The translations under genes were made by a program, and so were the position numbers. Positions 25,431 to 34,412 of a stretch of DNA of 64,000 nucleotides are shown in pieces. The notes under the pieces were generated by a model that was given only the letters and a program-made list of their open reading frames with translations, was not told the DNA's origin and made no database searches. Position 1 is the stretch's first letter. Each line of letters starts with the position of its first letter. Source of the stretch: Siphonodentalium dalli (taxonomy: Eukaryota > Mollusca > Scaphopoda > Gadilida > Siphonodentaliidae); contig CP136066.1 of NCBI GenBank assembly GCA_032622095.1, positions 194,176,816 to 194,240,815 on the forward strand, read 5' to 3'.

Positions 25431-26770
25431 TTCAAAACCTTTACCTCTTTGAAATTATAAAGTTTTACCTTTTCCTCAAATTACAATTTTTTAGGGCTTT
25501 TGATTTTAATTAACATCTTTCGATAAGTACATTCCAAATTCTTTTCAAAATTCTTTCAAGCCGCTCCAAGATCTTGCTCTCCGACTCTAAATTTTTGACA
25601 AGAACACGAGGAACACAGTGTGTCTGCACGTGATTGGGACCCTGAACCTAATGTATTCCCCCTTCTATCAAATACTTTGCAGACACTCTCCTCTTGTCCT
25701 TGTCACCCATCACATTTTTGCACCGCCAATATTATGTGGGTAAAATGACGAATATGTTTAAGCCATTTTCCTTTCTTGCTAAAACGTCTGTTGACAAACA
25801 AAAAGGCCTTTGGTCAACCTGCCAGTGCATTACTCTGACTTGGTTTCTGTCATTCTAGTGTACTAGGTTTGGTGTTGCTTACCCTAGCACTCGTGTTACC
25901 TGGTCAGACACCACTTACCTACATTGGTTACACATAAAAACAATTTCCATGTGTTGCATTATCAAGTTGATGGAAAACTGTTTCAGCAAATCATGCATAG
26001 TTGGGATACACTGCAACAGAAACATCTTAAGCCGTATGACATGTCAGAAGTGAATGCCAGACAATTAATTGTATATGCTATTTAATTTAATTTAAATACA
26101 ATATATTTGCAGGAACGTTGACATTTTGAATGGACTATCAGCCATTTCAGAATAAGATTTAGTTGAACCTCCAGTAGGTTTGACTGAGGAAATCCGCTGT
26201 CACGTGTCCACCAAATAGAGGACGTTACATGGTTAAACCAATTTAACAAAATTGACAAGCCATATAAAACACTTTGCCCACATATTTTGGAATCTCTCTG
26301 TGGTGTTTCAGCCAAATCAAAGCAATTCAGAAACAGCAACCAATGACATGTGAGACTCCCGTGTTTTCAACCATTTTGACAAATTCTAGTTGATGATTTT
26401 AGCACACTAACTAATCATGGTTGGTTAAGTAATTGTAGTTTAGTCAATATTGGAGATAGTCTCAATGCAATTGTACCAGATGCTCATGTTACCATAATGG
26501 ATGTATATTCGCTGCCAAATCTGCCTCAAACTGTTGAAAAGCAAGTCTCACGATGAACAAAATAGGATGGTGATGATCCGAGGGGAATAATTTTCCATGA
26601 AATAACTGAAGGCAGTGGTCAGACAGAGCTATCAAATTCAAGTGGCAATCATTTTGTATTTGCGGTGTAATACATATATAAAAACTGCGGACACTTGGGG
26701 GTGGTAAATTCCTGGAAATTGTGTTGATGAATTGAAGAGTGTATTGTGCAGTTCAACATGGATTCTTCTA
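25431..26770. other. Non-coding part of duplicated region
   Basis: AT-rich sequence collinear with about 42600-43850. Frames such as one reading LVNIGDSLNAIVPDAHVTIM near 26445 (GDSL-like but very short) are interrupted by stops. No gene can be supported. Confidence 0.35.
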
Positions 26771-27660
26771 AATTGGACATTGTTTTCTATCATGACCCTC
26801 AGTACAATCATAGGGTGGTGTATCATGTAGGTTCTGAAAGTTAAGCACATAAATGCCATGCTCTATTAATTATCTGACCCATTCTTGTGATTATATGTGG
26901 AGTTGCGACATCAGTTGGAATTGCACTTTGCTGTCTCCGAATTGGACATTGTTTTCTATCATGACCCTCAGTACAATCATAGGGTGGTGTATCATGTAGG
27001 TTCGGAAAGTTAAGCACATAAATGCCATGCTCTATTAATTATCTGACCCATTCTTGTGATTATATGTGGAGTTACGACATCAGTTGGAATTGCACTTTGC
27101 TGTCTCCGAAATGAGTTGTTTAATAACATTGCAACCAATAATGAATTAGAAGACATCCTGAATGTAAGATATCAGAAAAGGTATCTAATCAATTTGACTT
27201 CTTCCACATAAACAGTAATGCTAATAATAAAAGTGCATCACATCACATGTATGATGCTAACTCTCAATCAGCCACCAGTAAGGTTGACTTCTTCCACATA
27301 AACAATAATGTTAATAATAAAAGTGCATCACACCCATATATGATGCTAATTCTCATTCAGCCACCAGTGAGGATGGCATTGTACTCAAAATAAAAGGTCG
27401 CTGACCAAAATGTCCCCCGACGAAGGTGGGAGGTTAGAAGGATTCATGGCTTTCAGATCACTATATAGGAGGAATTGATTACACCAATATAATACAAAGT
27501 GCATTTTCACTTAAATGTCGAGAATGATCAATAACTCTAAAATATATACTCAAAATCGCAGGGAGGAATTGATTACACCAATATAATACAAAGTGCATTT
27601 TCACTTAAATGTCGAGAATGATCAATAACTCTAAAATATATACTCAAAATCGCAGGTTCT
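26771..27660. repeat. Three local tandem duplications in copy 1 only
   Basis: Direct duplications occur at 26771-26939 with 26940-27107 (about 169 bp), at 27193-27283 with 27284-27375 (about 91 bp), and of about 95 bp starting near 27468 and 27562. Each is present once in the paralogous block (about 43855-44020, 44105-44200 and 44290-44385). They arose after the segmental duplication, or are assembly errors. Confidence 0.8.
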
Positions 27661-28308
27661 CATGTTGGATGACATATGTGCCCAGTTTAAAAGAAGTTAA
27701 TTAGAAAATGACGGATTACAGGCTCGGATAATAGATGCGTCCCAGGATGTTCGATTCTGTCAAAAATGGGCAATAACTCCCCATAATTAATCTGACTGTC
27801 CTCAAAATTGCAGGTTCCCATGCTGGTTGACATCTGTGCCAGGATTAAAATAATATACTGGACAATGACGCGTTCGAAAAAATATGCGTCCCGGGATGCA
27901 CGATACTATGTCTAAACGGGCGACACCCCCGCCAAAATGAATGAAGGTTCCCATCTGGTCGAGACTTCACAAATGAATTATCTTGCACAAAAGGAAAATG
28001 TGATACAATTACAATTTCAAATGTTAAATGAAAAATTGCAAACGCATTGTTTTGGACAAACACGTGACAAACAAAATACGAGACTCAAAGTTGTACATCG
28101 CATCGATTTCATTGAGAGAAAAAAACCTAAATATTCATCGACCTATATCCAAAATTTACAGTCAAAAGATAACCTTAAAAACATGATCATTTTAAATTGA
28201 GACATACTATACATAAAGACGATATGCAGATTTGGAACATCAAAACATAAACCTCGAAAATGCAAACAATCATCTTTATTCAACACACGAAAAGGCCCTC
28301 TTTATCAA

Positions 28309-28591
28309 CTAGAGACAAGTGGGATATGCTTCATGAAAACAGTACCACACCAAAACAAATATCTGTAAATATGAACAAGGTAAATAAGATTTATTTAAGA
28401 ATAAGCTTAACAAACTTCCCATAGCCTCTCCCAAATACAAACTCGTGCAAAGACAGTTGATCAACATGTATGGAGATTCTATTTCCTGCCATGACAGATT
28501 GAACGTCATATATGATTGACTGCAGAGAAATTGTACTCTGTCCCACCAGCTGAGAGAAGTATTCCTTTAAATTTAACAAATAATTTAACAC
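28309..28591 (-). other. Conserved reverse-strand ORF, copy 1 (uncertain)
   Basis: On the minus strand a frame reads KEYFSQLVGQSTISLQSIIY and continues GNRISIHVDQLSLHEFVFGR. The paralogous copy at 45087-45416 keeps the frame open with few changes, one of them synonymous (GGA/GGT). This could be a decayed exon of a captured or ancestral gene, but recent duplication alone could explain the shared open frame. No family is recognised. Confidence 0.25.
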
Positions 28592-28908
28592 AAAGTTCAG
28601 AGAGATTTATGAAACATACCTAGACTCCCATGTCGTTCAAGTTTTATCAAAGTTCTTCATTAAAGATATACAACCCATTTTCAAATGTAAAAGAAAGAAA
28701 TGAATATGAAGCATCAACCTAAATTTAGACGGAAAAACAAAACTGAAATAATATTGAAAAAGAGAAACTTGATAGGTCAGTTGGAATTCTTAAGAATAGA
28801 AGGTACAGATAATTTGATGACGTTTCGTGGCTCATGGTATATTGTTGAATCAGTCAAAAATTAAAATGCATTTCAGAAAGAACCTACAATCTATTACAAA
28901 ATCAATCG

Positions 28909-28927
28909 CAGGATTAGGCTGACATTA
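28909..28927 (+). repeat. Left 19-bp direct repeat of element A
   Basis: CAGGATTAGGCTGACATTA here pairs with CAGGATCAGGCTGACATTA at 34394-34412. It is a possible target-site duplication. The paralogous empty site lacks it, so it may instead be element sequence, or have been deleted there. Confidence 0.6.
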
Positions 28928-28930
28928 TTT

Positions 28931-29073
28931 GTTGTAACAATATAGAGATCCAGGAGGGCTGGGAACACCGTAGGGTACAGGGGTAAACCTGTCTTTGGTA
29001 ACATGGACAAAGGTGCGTAATAACCCTAGGTACACATTCTGAAGCGCCACACGGACAATTTTGAATGTCAAAA
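28931..29073 (-). repeat. Left inverted terminal repeat of element A
   Basis: The reverse complement matches 34243-34392: GTGGCGCTTCRGAATGTGTA, CACCTTTGTCC, AAGACAGGTTTACCC, TTCCCAGCCC and GGATCTCTATATT are shared in order. Identity is roughly 75-80 percent by eye. The right copy has a long C run where the left has CTCC. Confidence 0.75.
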
Positions 29074-29825
29074 TAAATATAGAATAAGTATAGAACGGCA
29101 GCGTACCAGTCAAACCGTTCAGCTAGTTTAAATCATAGGGATAGTAATATCACGAGGGCCACACACCAAGCAATATCCACAAAAATGATACTATACACGA
29201 ATTATTGTAAAACGTACACATAGACTTCCCTGATTGTACTATCGGGAAAAATTCTTAATTGTAAACAAAAGTGTATGCTTATGCATTGGCTGTATTGCCA
29301 GATGATAAATTTAGTGGTGTAACACAGCTACGTTCATATCGTATATAATTGCACGAATTGTAACGCACTTACAATTAATAAGGGGTGACAACATTATGAA
29401 TTGAGGACTGTTACATATAAAGGGCTGGACCCCGAAGTTCATTAGCAGTGTATGAAGGGATTAAACTGAAAAAATGACCCAAATATAATATGAATTGTAT
29501 AGAGATAAGTGTATATAAAATACATATGCATGCAAATGTAACGCTCTTTATAAGTGTTTTTTAGTATAGTTTGCAAACATTATACTGCTACAGTAAAGTC
29601 TACACAATAATATTTTTATGTTTGATTGTCAGCATAGCTTGATAACATTAGGAGGCGTAAATTATATACTTTGGAAAATGTTTACAAAGACCAAGCCGAA
29701 AATAGGCATTTAAAATGTTGGGAATCAGAAAATAATAGCCAGCAATTGAAGTCATCAGGCGAGCGTCTCTGGTATATTAACGAACTTCACATACAGTACG
29801 TTTCATTATTAGGTTTCGGATAACC
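29074..29825. other. Leader of element A, no gene seen
   Basis: AT-rich sequence between the left inverted repeat and the 54-bp repeats. It holds no convincing frame and may contain the promoter. Confidence 0.4.
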
Positions 29826-29987
29826 GCATGATCGCAGACTCTCGGCATAGCTGATCACGGACTCCCGGCATCGATTACCGCAAGATCGCAGACTCTCGGC
29901 ATAGCTGATCACGGACTCCCGGCATCGATAACCGCAAGATCGCAGACTCTCGGCATAGCTGATCACGGACTCCCGGCATCGATAACC
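29826..29987 (+). repeat. Three 54-bp tandem repeats abutting the RT start
   Basis: Exactly three units of 54 bp (starting GCAAGATCGCAGACTCTCGG) end 6 bp before the ATG at 29994. The array is more GC-rich than its surroundings. The unit length is a multiple of three and units 2 and 3 are open in the reverse-transcriptase frame; unit 1 has GCATGA, giving a stop. It may be a promoter or leader repeat, or a part of the coding region that has lost its start. Confidence 0.85.
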
Positions 29988-29993
29988 GCAATC

Positions 29994-32537
29994 ATGTCCG
30001 ATGCCAAGCTTTTTAAATATGATGAGCTTTGCGCTTCGGCATATAAAGAACACATTATGTCATTTGAGACAAAATTTTATGACCTCTGTAATCATGTCGA
30101 TCACCCCTATGGCAGGGCTCTAATTGATCTGGCTCTTTCACAGAAACATGACATCATCACATATTATGATGAATTATGCCCAAAATATACTGATTCTTGC
30201 TTCAATTATGTTAACGATGTTACTCAGTCGGAACTCGACGATAACTTTTCTGAAGTGAATGTCAGGATCTATGAATTAAACAGACTCCTTGAGGACTTTT
30301 ATGACCGAACCCAGGAAATGAAAGACTTTCGAAGTGTCGGTTTGTCACAGAATCGACATACACCCCTTTCCACTTCACAGTACAGTGAATTGAATGCATT
30401 ACATAAACTTTCTCAGCTCAGTAAAGATATGTTACACCATAATATTGGTTACCGTACAGAGCTTCGGACTTTGGACCATTATCGATTTACACTTAATAAA
30501 GAAGATATAACTGACCGTCAGAAGGTTTTTAACTTTATACCCTGGCATTTACCTGATAACCTTATTGATACTCTGAGTAAGGGAGGTAACTTTATCCCTA
30601 CTCCACTATGGGACTGCAATAAACAAACTGCAAACCTTAAACAAATGGTTTATGATAGCCTTGAACGTATCAATAACCGTACAATTCGTCACATATCATC
30701 ACAATCCTTGTGTCGAACAAATATCTCCGAGTTTGAAACCAAGACAATTGATTTCTATGCTAACCACCCTGGCATTTTTATCTCACCAAGTGATAAAAAT
30801 CTTGGCATCTCTATTAATACCACTGCCTGGTACGCCCATGAATATCGTCGGCAACTCGATACTACAACCTATGAAAGGCATCCATATGATACCTTACCTG
30901 ATTTAATTAGCACAGGTGTCTCTAACATGCATTTAATTGCTTTTCAATATAAAGATTCTACCATAGATAAGGACTTTCTTGTGAAGCTTATTAAAGTCAA
31001 GGCTTCAGATATTATTATGCCTTCTCTCAATATTGTACCTACGGTACATAAACTTAAACAGTTTCCAACCCCTGACCTTGACATGACCCATAAGGTGCGG
31101 CCAATTTTGAACGCACATTCTGCTATTTCGACGACAGCGTCACATATATTAGGCGATATGCTTGATGAATATCTTAAGCAGTTGCATTACTACTTTGATT
31201 GTCATAATTTACAATATACTATATGTAAAGATTCTGTGCATGCTATTCATGAATTCCAAACCCTACATGTTGAACCTAAATTACTATCACAATATTGGTT
31301 CATTTCATTTGATTTCAGTGCATTGTATACATCTATTAGAACTACAGATCTATATCTTGCATTTGATTTTATCAAAGAAATCCTTAATATTGATCAAGAC
31401 CATTATAATTTCATGGTCTCATTATTTGAGTTTATCCAGAGTACTTCATACTTTCATGTTGGTTTTAAACACCTCTTCCGGCAAAAAGATGGTTTGAGCA
31501 TGGGCTCTTATTTTAGCTCGCAAGCCGCGAATGTCATTTTATTAAGATGTGAATACTATATGTATCAGAATATTGAGTTCAGTAAATACATACATAAATT
31601 TCTTCGATATATTGATGATGGCATCATGTTTATTCAAATGGTTTATAATAACCTTTGTGTGTTCTTGAATCAGCTCCGAACATACTACCCCTTACATATA
31701 GATTTGGAAATATCTGTCAGCAAGTTTTATGTAAATTTTCTGTATATTACATTCAGTATCAACCATATGTTATGGTTTCAAAACAGCTTGCACATTGGTT
31801 TGTACCAAAAACCATTCAACACATATTCTTATACACATTTCACCAGTGATCATCCTATTAGTGTATTCAAAGGTATTGTGGCCACTAAATGTTTTAGATA
31901 TTACCGCCATGCTTCATGTAAAGAGGACTATATATATTACACCAACCTTTTCCTTATCAGACTTTTGAAATGTGGTTACCCTGAACAGTTTTTAATGAAG
32001 CATATCTTACCTTATGATACGGTTATGCTTAAGGATATGGCTAAATCAGTCGCTACCGATCAACAGGGTACTTCTCATGATACCTCTGAATTGCCCACTA
32101 GTACAAGTGTGGCCGACATGCAAAGTAATAATGATCTCCACACAGTTTATGTGCCTTTGCACTTTTCCAAGACTATACGCAATAACTTTGTTGCTAAGCA
32201 ACTCATTCGTCACCATAATAAAGTTAGATTTTGTAACACTGCAGGTACCAAGTTAAACCAGAAGTTACTCACAAAAAACGCCTACACAAGAAATTATTTG
32301 ATTATATGTAACTGTACCCCCTCTGCACGAAATATAATACTACACATTATATTCTATAAACCCCCCCCCCCCTATGATAGAAATTTTATCACGATATTAT
32401 CCACTATGTTCAGTACAGAACCTATTTTTCAGATGCCCCCACCCCAACTCATTTTTATATATAGTATTATTGCAACCATATACTATACCTTTATCCAGAT
32501 AACATGGATTGGGAAAGCGAGGTCCTCGCATACTTGA
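29994..32537 (+). CDS. Penelope-like reverse transcriptase, apparently lacking endonuclease
   Basis: An 847-codon frame with an ATG 6 bp after the tandem repeats. Order of blocks: a helical N-terminal region; GGNFIPTP (N199); SDKNLGISINTTAWY; KVRPILNAHSAI (R369); catalytic FDFSALYTS (D440); GLSMGS (G500); catalytic YIDDG (Y539, D541, D542); LYQKPFNTYSY (603); thumb with RYYRHA and LLKCGYP (GYP at 661). This order fits Penelope-like elements, which make cDNA at the insertion site. After the thumb there are about 185 residues with no GIY-YIG nuclease motif. The last 60 codons follow a run of 12 C at 32361-32372 and read like hydrophobic non-coding sequence, so the true end may lie near 32360. 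The frame overlaps ORF2 by 34 bp. It is the only unbroken reverse transcriptase here. Confidence 0.88.
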   Translation: MSDAKLFKYDELCASAYKEHIMSFETKFYDLCNHVDHPYGRALIDLALSQKHDIITYYDELCPKYTDSCFNYVNDVTQSELDDNFSEVNVRIYELNRLLEDFYDRTQEMKDFRSVGLSQNRHTPLSTSQYSELNALHKLSQLSKDMLHHNIGYRTELRTLDHYRFTLNKEDITDRQKVFNFIPWHLPDNLIDTLSKGGNFIPTPLWDCNKQTANLKQMVYDSLERINNRTIRHISSQSLCRTNISEFETKTIDFYANHPGIFISPSDKNLGISINTTAWYAHEYRRQLDTTTYERHPYDTLPDLISTGVSNMHLIAFQYKDSTIDKDFLVKLIKVKASDIIMPSLNIVPTVHKLKQFPTPDLDMTHKVRPILNAHSAISTTASHILGDMLDEYLKQLHYYFDCHNLQYTICKDSVHAIHEFQTLHVEPKLLSQYWFISFDFSALYTSIRTTDLYLAFDFIKEILNIDQDHYNFMVSLFEFIQSTSYFHVGFKHLFRQKDGLSMGSYFSSQAANVILLRCEYYMYQNIEFSKYIHKFLRYIDDGIMFIQMVYNNLCVFLNQLRTYYPLHIDLEISVSKFYVNFLYITFSINHMLWFQNSLHIGLYQKPFNTYSYTHFTSDHPISVFKGIVATKCFRYYRHASCKEDYIYYTNLFLIRLLKCGYPEQFLMKHILPYDTVMLKDMAKSVATDQQGTSHDTSELPTSTSVADMQSNNDLHTVYVPLHFSKTIRNNFVAKQLIRHHNKVRFCNTAGTKLNQKLLTKNAYTRNYLIICNCTPSARNIILHIIFYKPPPPYDRNFITILSTMFSTEPIFQMPPPQLIFIYSIIATIYYTFIQITWIGKARSSHT
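32361..32372 (+). repeat. C12 run inside the RT frame
   Basis: A homopolymer of 12 C. Length variation or a sequencing error here would change the last 60 residues of the reverse transcriptase. In the other frames a stop (TGATAG) follows at once. Confidence 0.8.
32485..32498 (+). promoter_or_regulatory. Splice-acceptor-like site before ORF2 of element A
   Basis: A pyrimidine-rich stretch and CAG (CTTTATCCAG, AG at 32497-32498) sit 5 bp before the ORF2 ATG at 32504. The same arrangement occurs before ORF2 of family B: TTTTTCAG at 24299-24306 and TTTTGTAG at 40775-40782, each 1 bp before ATG. Penelope-like elements are known to carry introns, so splicing to make an ORF2 message is plausible. 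Confidence 0.4.
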
Positions 32538-32929
32538 CCAGCAATTGCAAAACTACAGCAGAGTATTTATCTACTGAAGAACTGTGAAACTTGAATCTAC
32601 AGGATATTCTCTCCTCTAAAAGTTATATAGAGGTTTTCGACCCATTTAACAATGTTTTCAAGCTTAAGCGAATACCTAACTACAGCTCATTTATTCATAT
32701 GTATACTGGTATCAGATTTAGTACCATAGACTTTCGACTCATTAGCCAGTTTCATATTTTTATCTACAAAGTCACCAGCAACATTGTCATAAAAAACACA
32801 TGCCCTTATGATCGTATATGTAAACGATTCCATGTAAACATGTACCCAGAATGTAAAACACGAATTCTATACAAATTGTACCATTACTACCTGTTCACTG
32901 ACTTAGATTTTTCCACTCCCATGAACTAA
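32504..32929 (+). pseudogene. ORF2 of element A (one in-frame TGA)
   Basis: The ATG at 32504 lies inside the end of the reverse-transcriptase frame, one base back in phase. It reads MDWESEVLAYLT, then AEYLSTEEL, then a TGA at codon 28 (32585-32587), then stays open for 113 codons to TAA at 32927-32929, 141 residues in all if the stop is ignored. The family-B homolog has a sense codon at the TGA position. Conserved positions with family B: EV..Y, YxTxEEL, NVFxLxRI, TIDFRxIxxFxxFI, KxTSNI, RICKRF, a final LYKLYHYYxFxDLxF. Identity is about 40 percent over the whole length. No known domain is recognised and no GIY-YIG or zinc-finger pattern is present. The conservation across two divergent reverse-transcriptase families suggests a real function, perhaps nucleic-acid binding; that is inference. 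Confidence 0.7.
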
Positions 32930-33023
32930 AACAATTTTGGCAGATCACCCACTTTAACTATCTATTTACCCCTTAAACATACATTATTATCGCCTTTAAT
33001 ATAAACCATATGGCCGCTTAGGC

Positions 33024-33178
33024 CACGTACATTAACTCCAAATACACCCACTGTTCAAATGAAATCTAAAAACAATATTTTTACTTTTATATTTCCTTAG
33101 GTTATGTGCATTAACTTCAAATGCACCCTCTGTTGAAATGGAAATATAAAAACAATATTTTTATTTTTATATTTCTTT
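33024..33178. repeat. Two ~80-bp tandem repeats after ORF2
   Basis: ACATTAACTCCAAATACACC... and GCATTAACTTCAAATGCACC... each run into AAAAACAATATTTTTA and a T-rich end. This is the same position relative to ORF2 as the tandem repeats of family B, though the sequences differ. Confidence 0.7.
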
Positions 33179-33734
33179 TCTCGACTAAAGAGTTTTTTAA
33201 AAAACCACGCAGTTGGCCTCCCGTTTTTATCGGCGCATGCGCGACCTCGGCCCATGCATTTAGCAGACGCTCCATTGTAACCTTCACAAAATCTCGATGA
33301 TTTCTCTCCTGATGTATATAATTCTCACGTGAGTGCACTGTGTATTTACTGGTTGTCCATATGCATTTATACTTATAGCACATCTAGGCACATTAATTTC
33401 AATTTATCAGATGGTAATTTGTCTAATATTCCTATTCTAACATCACACCGTTTGAAATACTTGTCTGCACAACTTTTGATGACATCATCACACCTTTACT
33501 GCCAAACTCAACTGTAAATTTCTATGTCCCCATGTGAACTTCACCTTTTATTTCACAATAATCTGTAATCATTAGTAATTATGTAATGGCATTCTCACAC
33601 TTGTATCAACATGTTGTAGTGCATATTTTGTTTGCACATGTAAATAATACACAATTATTCACTCATGCTAAAATATAATCATCTAAATTGCAATCTGTAC
33701 TCCATTATTTCCCCCCCCCCCATTTTATGAGTTC
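33179..33734. other. 3' untranslated region of element A
   Basis: AT-rich with a C13 run near 33711. No gene is seen. Confidence 0.4.
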
Positions 33735-33845
33735 GTGGTACATAGCGGTTATTTAGCTGGATCGGCTTAACCACACGTTAAGTGACACTGCCTGGCCGTA
33801 AGCTTCTTGTGTTAAAAAGTGTCGAAAAGCGGTGGTCTGTTGTTT
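33735..33845 (+). other. 3' motif of element A shared with family B
   Basis: TACATAGCGGTTATTTAGCT, then a small hairpin CTTAAC-CACAC-GTTAAG, then GTAAGCTTCTTGTGTTAAA and GTCGAAAAGC. It resembles 25200-25370 and 42465-42580 in order and sequence although the intervening DNA is unalignable. It is a candidate structured RNA or 3' recognition signal for the reverse transcriptase. Confidence 0.45.
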
Positions 33846-34242
33846 AAACACTCCATCACCAGGTACATAACTGACGACGATTCCAGTGATATTTAGCATT
33901 TTACTTCAGACTTACACCTACACTTACATTCTACAACTGCTTACTCATGTACATAACTATAAATTTCAAAATTAACCCTTTCGAAAACTCGCGGCCTATG
34001 CTTACGTTCCTAATTTCTAAATTTGTAACACCTAACTATGTACCACGCTCCCATCTTTTACTGAAACTACGGGTATGGGACAATCATGAAACTAAAGAAT
34101 ATTTTAATACTCTACGTATAACTAGTTCATTTATGATAGTGCGTGATTCTACGATACTGGTACGCATACTCTGTCATATGTATACCTATATTTTCCAAAT
34201 TTCAAAACACCAGGCATACCTCTATTATGCTCCTGTTTTTAA

Positions 34243-34392
34243 TTTTACTGACTATGGAATTGTCCAAGTGGCGCTTCGGAATGTGTACCTAGATAATGAT
34301 CACCTTTGTCCGTGTTACCGAAGACAGGTTTACCCTTGTATTCTGTGGTCTTCCCAGCCCCCCCCCCCCCCCGGATCTCTATATTTTACAAC
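34243..34392 (+). repeat. Right inverted terminal repeat of element A
   Basis: Inverted partner of 28931-29073, followed within 2 bp by the 19-bp direct repeat at 34394-34412. It contains a long C run where the left copy has a mixed sequence. Confidence 0.75.
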
Positions 34393-34393
34393 A

Positions 34394-34412
34394 CAGGATC
34401 AGGCTGACATTA
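34394..34412 (+). repeat. Right 19-bp direct repeat of element A
   Basis: CAGGATCAGGCTGACATTA; one mismatch to 28909-28927. Sequence after it (AGGTCCGAAACATTTAA) resumes the paralogous block at about 45666 (AGGTCGGAAGTATTTAA). Confidence 0.6.

Larger units (their letters stand above)
23997..28900. repeat. Segmental duplication, copy 1 (pairs with 40410-45665)
   Basis: From the end of the B4 reverse transcriptase to about 28900 the sequence is collinear with 40410-45665 at high identity, with indels. This copy has extra short tandem duplications (26.8, 27.2 and 27.5 kb) and lacks the triplicated ORF2 tail of the other. The collinearity stops at the border of the family-A insertion. Confidence 0.85.
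28909..34412 (+). mobile_element. Penelope-like element, family A, about 5.5 kb
   Basis: This block interrupts a segmental duplication whose other copy, near 45666, reads straight through (ATTACAAA joined to AGGTCGGAAG; here ATTACAAA ends at 28900 and AGGTCCGAAA starts at 34412). Both ends carry CAGGATYAGGCTGACATTA as a direct repeat (28909-28927 and 34394-34412, one mismatch), and just inside are inverted repeats of about 140 bp. In order it holds a non-coding leader, three 54-bp repeats, a reverse transcriptase, ORF2, AT-rich repeats and the shared 3' motif. Penelope elements are known to carry long terminal repeats that may be inverted, and to have variable target duplications. Confidence 0.75.

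Noticed and set aside
29787-30053. Minus-strand frame with a repeated CRESVISYAESLRSCG peptide
   Set aside because: It is only the translation of the three 54-bp DNA repeats plus the antisense of the RT start.
32504-32929. ORF2 as a split GIY-YIG endonuclease
   Set aside because: No GIY...YIG pair, Arg or Glu spacing of that family can be seen; conserved positions are different.
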